Origin: an uncultured Oscillospiraceae bacterium
GTDB taxonomy: Bacteria; Bacillota; Clostridia; Oscillospirales; Oscillospiraceae
Length of the DNA stretch: 14,734 bases
Assembly (NCBI GenBank): GCA_934630555.1
Contig: CAKTXB010000024.1
Coordinates: 1-14,734, forward strand
Direction: 5' to 3'
The notes under the pieces were generated by a model that was given only the letters and a program-made list of their open reading frames with translations, did not search any database and had not been told where the DNA came from. Positions 1 to 5,404 of this stretch are shown one piece after another (within the stretch, counting starts at the first letter, position 1; each line of letters opens with the position of its first letter). The position numbers and the translations under genes are program-made.

Positions 1-37
1 TTGTTAACTGACGCTATCGGAATACGGAACAAATGCT

Positions 38-58
38 AACCCCCTCTGCACGGGGGTT
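38..58 (-). terminator. Probable intrinsic terminator of the exoA-NlpC/P60 operon
   Basis: A perfect 7-bp stem (AACCCCC/GGGGGTT, loop of 7) lies about 25 bases past the stop codon of the minus-strand NlpC/P60 gene. On the minus strand it is followed by AGCATTTGTT, which is only a weak T-tract. A second GGGGG run at 68-72, followed by TTTT, allows an alternative longer pairing that reads in the plus direction, so the site may serve both strands. The hairpin is seen directly; its terminator role is inferred from position. Confidence 0.5.
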
Positions 59-82
59 CCGGGCAGCGGGGGTTTTGTACGC

Positions 83-1387
83 TCAGCTGATGACGCGGCG
101 GGCGCCGACATATTTGTTGACATAGTATGTCTGGTCGAGCGAGTCGACACGGACGCCGGAGGACGGGGTAGAGGCGTGGACAAAGTTGCCGCCGCCGATG
201 TACATACCGACGTGGTCGGCATAGCTGCCGTAACCGAAGAACACGAGGTCGCCGACCTGCAGGTCATCGCGTGCGATGGCGGTGCCCTGGTTCATCTGGT
301 CATCGGCCACGCGGTTCATACTGTAGCCAAACTGGCCGAGGCAGTAGTACATAAGACCGGAGCAGTCAAAGCCGGTGGATGGGGAAGCGCCGGCGTAAAC
401 ATAGGGATAACCGACAAACTGCATGACAAAGTTCGCAATTTCCACGGCCTTTCCAGAGCCGGTGACCTCCGGCGTCTGCTCGGCATTGCCGGCGCTGTCA
501 CGCAGGTAACGGCCATGGACATAGGCGATGTTGCCGTTATAGTTGATGCGGTACCAGCCATTGGAGCACTTGCCGGTGACGGTGACCTTGTCGCCGCTTT
601 CCAGCGTACCGACATTTGTGCTGCTGGACGACCACGAGTCGCGGACATTGAGCAGCTCCGTGTTTACGTACAGGGTATCGCTGTAATCGGAAACAGTGAC
701 ATCGTCTTCATAGTCATCTGCCTGCACCTTGGCGCTGAGAACAAGGCCGTAATAGTATTCGTTTACGCCCTTGTAGCTGCGCAGGAACATGGCCATGGCC
801 TCCTGACGGGAAGTGTAGCTGGTGGGGTTCAGAACACTGCCGCTTGCGGTGGACGTACCGTAGACATAGCCGCACTTGTAGCAGATCTTGGCGGCGTCCG
901 TTGCCCAGGAGGAAACACTGCCATAGTCGATGAATTTGCTCATGTCCACATCGCTGGCACTGGGGCGGAAGGCTGCGGCGCTGCAGAAATTCTGGATGAT
1001 CTGGAAGAATTCCTGTCGGGTGAGCGGTTGGTCAGGACGGAACGTGCCATCGGGGTAGCCGGACACGATGCCATGCTCGTAGGCCTTGAGAATGATCACA
1101 TCGCTCGTGTCGGAAAAATAGTCTGTGCGGGAGGGCTCGATGGAGTCCTTGGTGATCTTTTCAAACGCGTGGACGGCCAGACGGCACATTTCGCCGCGCG
1201 TGATGTTCTTTTTGAGGTCATAGCCCGCGAACGAGTCGGGGATCAGGCCGAGCGTATTCATTTCGGTGAAGTCCGCCGCAAACCAGCTGCTATAGCCCGC
1301 GACGCTCACAGCTGTGACGCCGGCGGTGCATGCCAGCAGCAGGCAGACGCACAGCGTCAGCACGGCAAGGGTTCGGATGCGTTTCAA
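83..1387 (-). CDS. Exported SLH / SH3b / NlpC-P60 cell-wall endopeptidase
   Basis: Predicted secreted peptidoglycan hydrolase of 434 residues. Residues 1 to about 28 form a signal peptide (basic start, then a hydrophobic Leu/Cys-rich core). About 35-205 holds S-layer-homology-like repeats; the clearest is near 90-130, with a GYPDGTFRP core. About 236-296 is a bacterial SH3 domain (LNVRDSWS and GWYRINYNG motifs). Residues 313-434 form an NlpC/P60 domain with Cys342 (FDCSGLMYY), His392 (DHVGMYIG) and His404 (NFVHAS) as the expected catalytic residues. This family typically cuts D-iso-Glu to meso-DAP or L-Lys stem-peptide bonds; SLH domains bind wall polymers, placing the enzyme at the surface. 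The start is TTG, one base beyond the exoA stop, and its Shine-Dalgarno lies inside the last exoA codons, which suggests translational coupling. A Cys20 after LLA resembles a lipobox, but SLH anchoring makes a lipoprotein less likely. Domain calls are strong; the exact bond cleaved is inferred. Confidence 0.93.
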   Translation of the reverse strand: MKRIRTLAVLTLCVCLLLACTAGVTAVSVAGYSSWFAADFTEMNTLGLIPDSFAGYDLKKNITRGEMCRLAVHAFEKITKDSIEPSRTDYFSDTSDVIILKAYEHGIVSGYPDGTFRPDQPLTRQEFFQIIQNFCSAAAFRPSASDVDMSKFIDYGSVSSWATDAAKICYKCGYVYGTSTASGSVLNPTSYTSRQEAMAMFLRSYKGVNEYYYGLVLSAKVQADDYEDDVTVSDYSDTLYVNTELLNVRDSWSSSSTNVGTLESGDKVTVTGKCSNGWYRINYNGNIAYVHGRYLRDSAGNAEQTPEVTGSGKAVEIANFVMQFVGYPYVYAGASPSTGFDCSGLMYYCLGQFGYSMNRVADDQMNQGTAIARDDLQVGDLVFFGYGSYADHVGMYIGGGNFVHASTPSSGVRVDSLDQTYYVNKYVGARRVIS

Positions 1388-1388
1388 A

Positions 1389-2150
1389 TCAAAATTCCTC
1401 CTTCAGCTCCAGCCCGACCGGACAGTGGTCCGAGCCGTAGATCTCATGGTAGATCGGCGCGGAGAGGACAGCCTCGCGCAGCCGGTCGGAGATGAGAAAA
1501 TAGTCGATGCGCCAACCGGCGTTCTTTTCCCGTGCGTGGAAACGGTAGCTCCACCACGAGTAGGCACCGGTCAGCTCCGGGTTACGCCAGCGGAACACGT
1601 CGGTAAAGCCGGCGGCCAGCAGCTGCGTGAACTTTTCACGCTCTTCGTCGGAAAAACCGGGATTGCCGCGGTTCGGGCCGGGATTTTTCAGGTCGATGGC
1701 TTCATGCGCCACGTTGAGGTCGCCGCAGGCAATGACGGGCTTTTTGGCATCGAGCGCGACGAGGTGGGTGCGGAACGCATCATCCCACGCCATGCGGTGG
1801 TCGAGGCGTTTGAGGTCCTCCTGCGCGTTCGGCGTGTAGCACGTGACAAGATAATAGCGGTCAAATTCCAGCGTGATGAGCCGGCCCTCACCGTCCAGTC
1901 GCGCGTCACCGATGCCATATTGGACGGAAAGCGGCTTTTGGCGTGTGAAGATGGCAGTGCCGGAGTAGCCCTTTTTGTCAGCGGAGTGCCAGAACTGATG
2001 ATAGCCGGGCAAGTCCAGCGTGATCTGGCCGGGCTGCAGTTTTGTTTCCTGCAGGCAGAATGCATCAGCCCGGACGGTATCGAAAAAATCTGTGAAGCCC
2101 TTGCCCATGCAGGCGCGCAGGCCGTTGACGTTCCACGAGATCAGGCGCAT
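1389..2150 (-). CDS. exoA: Exodeoxyribonuclease III (AP endonuclease, ExoA/XthA type)
   Basis: A 253-residue member of the Mg-dependent endonuclease/exonuclease/phosphatase fold, at the usual full length. Visible active-site motifs are Asn7 in ISWNVNGLRA, Glu35 in LQETK, Tyr105 in TCYTPN, Asp144/Asn146 in CGDLNVAH, the WWSYR segment near 199-203, and Asp241/His242 in GSDHCPVGL. The enzyme nicks DNA 5' to abasic sites and trims 3' blocking groups in base excision repair, acting in the cytoplasm. The ATG is preceded by an excellent AAGGAGG (minus strand, bases 2165-2159) and a sigma-A promoter. The downstream wall hydrolase starts one base after the stop, so the two genes form an operon. Function is secure from the motifs; the pairing with a wall enzyme is unexplained. 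Confidence 0.96.
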   Translation of the reverse strand: MRLISWNVNGLRACMGKGFTDFFDTVRADAFCLQETKLQPGQITLDLPGYHQFWHSADKKGYSGTAIFTRQKPLSVQYGIGDARLDGEGRLITLEFDRYYLVTCYTPNAQEDLKRLDHRMAWDDAFRTHLVALDAKKPVIACGDLNVAHEAIDLKNPGPNRGNPGFSDEEREKFTQLLAAGFTDVFRWRNPELTGAYSWWSYRFHAREKNAGWRIDYFLISDRLREAVLSAPIYHEIYGSDHCPVGLELKEEF

Positions 2151-2192
2151 GGCTGTCGCCTCCTTTTTGTGCGCTGCACCAAAATCCCCTTC

Positions 2193-2221
2193 ATTATATC
2201 AGATTATGACAACCACGGCAA
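2193..2221 (-). promoter_or_regulatory. Sigma-A promoter of exoA, extended -10
   Basis: On the minus strand, TTGCCG (2221-2216), a 17-base spacer, then TGATATAAT, an extended -10 with hexamer TATAAT at 2198-2193. The predicted start near 2186 leaves a leader of about 36 bases containing AAGGAGG. The promoter is predicted from sequence and fits the consensus well. Confidence 0.75.
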
Positions 2222-2272
2222 GTGTAAATTTGTATTTCTTTTGTAACTTTTTCGCAGAGGGGTGGGAGATGG

Positions 2273-2301
2273 TTGTATTTTGGCAGGGGTTGTGTTATAA
2301 C
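2273..2301 (+). promoter_or_regulatory. Sigma-A promoter of murT-gatD, extended -10, abutting the start codon
   Basis: TTGTAT (2273-2278), a 17-base spacer, then TATAAC (2296-2301), preceded by TG at the extended -10 position. Seven bases separate the -10 from the ATG at 2309, so transcription should begin at or within a base or two of the start codon, giving a leaderless mRNA. No Shine-Dalgarno lies within 15 bases of this ATG; the nearest G-run (AGGGGT) ends at 2290. Confidence 0.65.
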
Positions 2302-2308
2302 TATCTGC

Positions 2309-3679
2309 ATGAAATTGAGAACTGTATTGGCAGTGGCGGCCTGCAAGTTCAGCCGCCGGATGATCCGTTTGCTTGGACGCGGCGGAACGGACCTGCCCGG
2401 GCGCATTGCCCTGAAAATTGACCCAAATCTGCTGGGAACGCTGGCAAACGGCGTGACGACGCTGCTCGTCACGGGCACCAACGGCAAGACCACGACCTCG
2501 CGCATGATCGAGCAGTCGTGGCAGGCTGCGGGAATCTCCTATTTTGCCAACAAGACCGGCGCAAATCTGCTCAGCGGCGTGACGGCAGAGTTTGCTGTGC
2601 ATTCCACGGCGGGCGGCAAGTGCCGCTATACGCACGCACTGATCGAAGCGGACGAGGCGGCGCTGAAGGCCATTTCCCGTTATGTGGACGCGAAGGCACT
2701 GGTCGTTACGAACGTGTTCCGCGACCAGCTGGACCGTTATGGCGAGGTGACGCACACGCTGGAGAACATCCGTATTGGCATTGGCAACAGCCCGAATGCG
2801 GTGCTGGCCATCAACGCAGACGACTCGCTTTGTACGTCACTGGCGGAGGGCGTGCCGAACCCGGTGATCTTTTATGGCGTGAACACGCCCATTTATCAGA
2901 ACCGGGTGGAGGAGCTGTCGGACGCGCCGTACTGCATCCGCTGCAAGCATGAATATGTGTATGACTATGTGACTTATGGACATCTGGGCGGGTATCGCTG
3001 CCCGGTGTGCGGCTACGCACGCCCGACGCCGCAGGTGGCGGTGCAGCAGGTCGTCTCGTCAGACGCGGATAGCTCGCAGGTGGTGTTTGCGGTGGATGGC
3101 GTGCGCTATGAAGCGCGCATCAATCTGCCGGGCGGCTACAATATTTATAACGCGTGCGCGGCCATGGCGGCCGGGAGGGCGCTGGGGCTGGAGCTTGACG
3201 GTGTTGCAAAGGCACTGGGCGAATTTTCGTGCGGCTTTGGGCGCATGGAAAAGTTCCGCATCCATGACACGGATGTGCGCATGATCCTCATCAAAAACCC
3301 GGCGGGCTGCAATCAGGTGCTGAACTTTTTGGCGCAGCAGACAGAGCCGTTCATCTTTGCCGCGTGTCTGAATGACCGTGCGCAGGACGGGCGCGACGTG
3401 AGCTGGATCTGGGATGTGGATTTTGAGCGGCTGACCGGGATGCAGAATCTGCTGCGCGAAATTTATGTTTCGGGCGTGCGCGCCGAGGATATGGCGCTGC
3501 GGTTCAAATATGCGGGCTTCCCGGTGGAGCGGCTGCACGTGGTGAAAGACTATGGTCAGCTGATGGAGCAGGCTGCGGCCTCCGGCACGCCGGTATTCGT
3601 GATGCCGACGTATACGGCCATGCTGGCGCTGCGCGGCACCATCAGCAAGCAGTATGGATACCGCGAGTTCTGGCAGTAA
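2309..3679 (+). CDS. murT: Lipid II isoglutaminyl synthase, Mur-ligase subunit MurT
   Basis: A 456-residue Mur-ligase-like protein. With GatD it amidates the alpha-carboxylate of D-iso-glutamate in lipid II, using ATP and glutamine-derived ammonia, on the cytoplasmic membrane face. The N-terminus (RLLGRGGTDLPGRIALKIDP) is typical of MurT. A P-loop GTNGKTT is at 56-62 (Lys60). A four-cysteine zinc-ribbon insertion (Cys209, Cys212, Cys231, Cys234) marks MurT apart from ordinary Mur ligases. The conserved block DGRDVSWIWD at 360-369 holds the Asp that, in known MurT-GatD structures, completes the GatD catalytic triad. ATG 2309 was chosen because it matches the family N-terminus and sits where a leaderless transcript would begin. 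An in-frame TTG at 2273 would add 12 atypical residues and falls inside the predicted -35. gatD follows after 14 bases. Confidence 0.95.
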   Translation: MKLRTVLAVAACKFSRRMIRLLGRGGTDLPGRIALKIDPNLLGTLANGVTTLLVTGTNGKTTTSRMIEQSWQAAGISYFANKTGANLLSGVTAEFAVHSTAGGKCRYTHALIEADEAALKAISRYVDAKALVVTNVFRDQLDRYGEVTHTLENIRIGIGNSPNAVLAINADDSLCTSLAEGVPNPVIFYGVNTPIYQNRVEELSDAPYCIRCKHEYVYDYVTYGHLGGYRCPVCGYARPTPQVAVQQVVSSDADSSQVVFAVDGVRYEARINLPGGYNIYNACAAMAAGRALGLELDGVAKALGEFSCGFGRMEKFRIHDTDVRMILIKNPAGCNQVLNFLAQQTEPFIFAACLNDRAQDGRDVSWIWDVDFERLTGMQNLLREIYVSGVRAEDMALRFKYAGFPVERLHVVKDYGQLMEQAAASGTPVFVMPTYTAMLALRGTISKQYGYREFWQ

Positions 3680-3693
3680 GGGGGGCGCAGAAT

Positions 3694-4425
3694 ATGGAAC
3701 TGAAGATCTGTCATCTCTATCCTGACGTGCTGAACCTGTATGGCGACCGCGGCAACATTCTGTGCATGGAACAGCGGCTGCGCTGGCGCGGGATCGGCGT
3801 GCAGACCACGCCGGTGCCCATCGGCACACCGCTGCGGGCGGCGGAGTTTGATCTGTTTTTCATCGGCGGCGGGCAGGACTTTGAGCAGGAAGTGCTGCTG
3901 GCCGATCTGGCCGGCGAAAAGACGGCGGAGATCAAGGCGGCCATTGCGGACGAAAAACCGTTTCTCGCGATCTGCGGCGGCTATCAGATGCTGGGAGAGT
4001 ACTATAAGACGTGGGATGGGCAGCAGTGCGATTTTACAGGCGCGCTGACGCTGCACACGATCGGCTCAAAGCAGCGGATGATCGGCAATTATCTGTTTAC
4101 GTGCGACGACCTGCATGGGGAAAAAATCGTCGGGTTTGAGAACCACTCCGGCAAGACGTATCTGGAGGGCGCTGTACGCCCCATGGGCCGTGTGCTGGCA
4201 GGCTTCGGCAACAACGGCGAGGACGGCACGGAGGGGGCGCGGTACAAGAACGTGTTTGCGACGTATTCGCATGGTTGTCTGCTGCCGAAGAATCCGAAGC
4301 TATGCGACAATATTCTGCAAACGGCCTTGCAGCGCAAATATGGCGAGGCGGTCACGCTTGCGCCGCTGGATGATGCGCTGGAAGCAGCGGCTCATGACGC
4401 GATGTGCGCGCGGCTGACAAAATGA
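3694..4425 (+). CDS. gatD: Lipid II isoglutaminyl synthase, glutamine amidotransferase subunit GatD
   Basis: A 243-residue class I glutamine amidotransferase (CobB/CobQ-like). It hydrolyses glutamine and passes ammonia to MurT to make D-iso-glutamine in lipid II. The N-terminus HLYPDVLNLYGDRGN is characteristic. The nucleophile is Cys94 in LAICGGYQML, and the catalytic His is His193 in TYSHGCLLPKNP. Arg128 (QRMIGN) lies where a glutamine-binding Arg has been described in staphylococcal GatD. As in the family, the third triad residue is supplied by MurT. The start ATG has an AAGGGGGGC ribosome site 14 bases after murT, so the two are co-transcribed. Immediately downstream comes the palindrome-rich block ending in a plus-strand terminator at 4773-4807. 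Confidence 0.95.
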   Translation: MELKICHLYPDVLNLYGDRGNILCMEQRLRWRGIGVQTTPVPIGTPLRAAEFDLFFIGGGQDFEQEVLLADLAGEKTAEIKAAIADEKPFLAICGGYQMLGEYYKTWDGQQCDFTGALTLHTIGSKQRMIGNYLFTCDDLHGEKIVGFENHSGKTYLEGAVRPMGRVLAGFGNNGEDGTEGARYKNVFATYSHGCLLPKNPKLCDNILQTALQRKYGEAVTLAPLDDALEAAAHDAMCARLTK

Positions 4426-4430
4426 TATAA

Positions 4431-4496
4431 GGCAGCACCGCATCCTTGCATCGGCACGCTTCGGCAGAGCTGCTTGCCGAATTGTGGGGTGTTGCC
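4431..4496 (+). repeat. Nested stem-loop just after gatD
   Basis: Outer arms GGCAGCACC (4431-4439) and GGTGTTGCC (4488-4496) pair over 9 bp with one G-U. Inside, TCGGCA (4451-4456) pairs with TGCCGA (4475-4480), and GCAG/CTGC can stack further. Five As (4499-4503) follow rather than Ts, so this is not a plus-strand terminator by itself. It begins 6 bases past the gatD stop and may protect the 3' end or be part of the neighbouring repeat block. Confidence 0.6.
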
Positions 4497-4498
4497 CT

Positions 4499-4535
4499 AA
4501 AAATAGCGCCGCACGGATCTTCCGTGCGGCGCTAT
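4499..4535 (-). terminator. Left-end hairpin; terminator for leftward (udg) transcription
   Basis: A perfect 15-bp stem (ATAGCGCCGCACGGA at 4503-4517 with 4521-4535) and a 3-base loop. Read on the minus strand it is followed directly by TTTTT (4503-4499), the classic intrinsic terminator layout. It is the first hairpin with a T-tract met by transcription leaving udg leftward. The plus direction lacks a T-tract. Confidence 0.75.
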
Positions 4536-4536
4536 G

Positions 4537-4567
4537 AGCGTGTCAAAAAAAGTGTTTTTGACACGCT
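4537..4567. repeat. Palindrome, 13-bp stem
   Basis: AGCGTGTCAAAAA (4537-4549) pairs perfectly with TTTTTGACACGCT (4555-4567) around a 5-base loop. It abuts the preceding hairpin with one base between them. No function is assignable. Confidence 0.8.
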
Positions 4568-4568
4568 T

Positions 4569-4603
4569 TCAAACGCGAACCGCTGCGCTGGGTTCGCGTT
4601 TGA
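4569..4603. repeat. Palindrome, 13-bp stem
   Basis: TCAAACGCGAACC (4569-4581) pairs perfectly with GGTTCGCGTTTGA (4591-4603) around a 9-base loop. It starts one base after the preceding palindrome ends. Confidence 0.8.
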
Positions 4604-4614
4604 GAGAGCTTGCA

Positions 4615-4670
4615 CCATGCTGCGCGCATAATTTGTGCGCTTATAGCGCACAAATTCCACACTTGCATGG
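4615..4670. repeat. Two-tier palindrome, 11-bp inner stem
   Basis: Inner arms AATTTGTGCGC (4630-4640) and GCGCACAAATT (4646-4656) are perfect around the loop TTATA. Outer arms CCATGC (4615-4620) and GCATGG (4665-4670) enclose it, with roughly 8-9 unpaired bases on each side. Confidence 0.75.
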
Positions 4671-4678
4671 CGTAAAGT

Positions 4679-4711
4679 ATTTTCGGCGACGTACACGCCG
4701 CCGCCGAAAAT
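4679..4711. repeat. Palindrome, 10-bp stem
   Basis: ATTTTCGGCG (4679-4688) pairs with CGCCGAAAAT (4702-4711), perfect, with a 13-base GC-rich loop that can pair further. Confidence 0.75.
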
Positions 4712-4724
4712 GATCCGGACTTTT

Positions 4725-4744
4725 TTCGCGCCTGCGGGCGCGAA
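4725..4744. repeat. Palindrome, 8-bp stem
   Basis: TTCGCGCC (4725-4732) pairs with GGCGCGAA (4737-4744) around a 4-base loop. It is preceded by TTTT (4721-4724) on the plus strand, i.e. AAAA after the stem on the minus strand, so it is not a terminator in either direction. Confidence 0.65.
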
Positions 4745-4772
4745 CTCTGCGAGGCTTTTTTGGCAATCTGAT

Positions 4773-4807
4773 AGCGCCGCACGGATTTTTCGTGCGGCGC
4801 TGTTTTT
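4773..4807 (+). terminator. Right-end hairpin; terminator for rightward (murT-gatD) transcription
   Basis: AGCGCCGCACG (4773-4783) pairs with CGTGCGGCGCT (4791-4801), extendable by a G-U and an A-T pair to leave a 3-base loop. TTTTT at 4803-4807 follows on the plus strand. This is the near-identical inverted partner of the hairpin at 4499-4535 and sits 4 bases from the udg stop codon. It is the first good plus-strand terminator after gatD. Confidence 0.75.
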
Positions 4808-4811
4808 GTGC

Positions 4812-5390
4812 TCATATGGCTTTGCTGTAGACCTCCGGACAGACGGTACGGATTTTTTCGCGAAGCGAGAGGAGGTCGCGGAAGGTGTCGGGGCGTTTGC
4901 TCTCATCGCGCAGAAGCGCAGACGGATGGTAGAACGCGGTCATCCAGACACCGTTTTTCTCGGTCCACTGGCCGTGCTCCCGTGTGATGCGGTAGTCGCT
5001 GTGAATGAGCTTTTTGGCGGCGATACGGCCAAGACAGACAATGATCTTAGGCCGCAGCAGGCTGGTCTGCGCGCGCAGATAGCCGATGCACGCTTCCTGT
5101 TCGGTTTCCATGGGGTCGCGGTTGCGCGGCGGACGGCATTTGACGATGTTGGTGATATAACAGTTTTTCGCGCGGTCCAAGTCGATGATGGTCAGCATAT
5201 CGTCGAGCAGCTGGCCGGCCGGACCAACGAACGGTTCGCCGCGCAGGTCTTCCTGTTCGCCCGGGCCTTCCCCGATGAACATGACGCGTGCTGTTTCCGG
5301 TCCAACGCCGAACACGACGTTTGTGCGCGTCTGGCACAGACCGCAGGCCGTGCATTGCAGACAGTTTTCTCGCAGCGAAGCAAAATCCAT
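4812..5390 (-). CDS. Uracil-DNA glycosylase, family 4 (iron-sulfur type)
   Basis: A 192-residue enzyme that removes uracil from DNA to start base excision repair in the cytoplasm. Motif A, GEGPGEQED, is at 40-48 and motif B, HPSALLR, at 155-161. The four cysteines expected to hold a [4Fe-4S] cluster are Cys13 and Cys16 (CTAC), Cys85 (IVKCRPP) and Cys101 (EACIGYL); the 16-residue step between the last two is typical of family 4. The TRTNVVFGVG segment after the first Cys pair is also diagnostic. Length is normal for the family. The ATG has GGAGG eight bases upstream, directly after the stop of the D,D-carboxypeptidase gene 14 bases away, so the two form an operon. It ends against the palindrome block. 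Confidence 0.95.
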   Translation of the reverse strand: MDFASLRENCLQCTACGLCQTRTNVVFGVGPETARVMFIGEGPGEQEDLRGEPFVGPAGQLLDDMLTIIDLDRAKNCYITNIVKCRPPRNRDPMETEQEACIGYLRAQTSLLRPKIIVCLGRIAAKKLIHSDYRITREHGQWTEKNGVWMTAFYHPSALLRDESKRPDTFRDLLSLREKIRTVCPEVYSKAI

Positions 5391-5404
5391 GCTCAGAACC
5401 TCCG

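Larger units (their letters stand above)
4499..4807. repeat. Palindrome-packed intergenic element with inverted 40-base ends (MITE-like candidate)
   Basis: The block between gatD and udg is bounded by two roughly 40-base sequences (4499-4538 and 4768-4807) that are inverted repeats of each other at 34 of 40 positions by hand alignment. Each end is itself a hairpin with the arm GCGCCGCACG. Five further perfect or near-perfect palindromes fill the interior, leaving few unpaired bases. Open frames cross it on both strands, but arms repeated in both orientations explain them better than coding. No clear target-site duplication is visible at the outer edges. It could be a miniature transposable element, a composite of REP/BIME-like units, or a structured 3' UTR; the sequence alone does not decide. 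Confidence 0.7.

Noticed and set aside
1325..1345. Possible lipobox (Leu-Leu-Ala-Cys20) in the SLH-NlpC/P60 signal peptide
   Set aside because: The -2 residue is atypical, the hydrophobic core continues past it, and SLH repeats already provide wall attachment; ordinary signal peptidase cleavage is more likely.
176..1495. Long plus-strand open frame opposite the NlpC/P60 gene
   Set aside because: It is the antisense shadow of a clear SLH-SH3-NlpC/P60 gene in GC-rich DNA; it has no recognisable domain and is rich in Ala/Gly/Val/Asp.
2273..2308. TTG 2273 as the murT start
   Set aside because: It adds 12 residues absent from the family N-terminus and the TTG coincides with the predicted -35 hexamer.
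2269..2421. 50-codon frame starting at ATG 2269 with a strong GAGGGGTGGGAG upstream
   Set aside because: It runs into murT in another frame and its sequence there is only murT's shadow. No -10 is seen upstream to make such an mRNA, though it is worth checking if the murT transcript proves to be longer.
4446..4631. 61-codon plus-strand frame in the same block
   Set aside because: It has no ribosome site and is entirely inside the palindromes.
4532..4906. 124-codon minus-strand frame across the palindrome block into udg
   Set aside because: It overlaps the udg C-terminus in another frame, and the rest is made of hairpin arms. It could be a decayed or spurious frame carried by the repeat; only conservation at the protein level would revive it.
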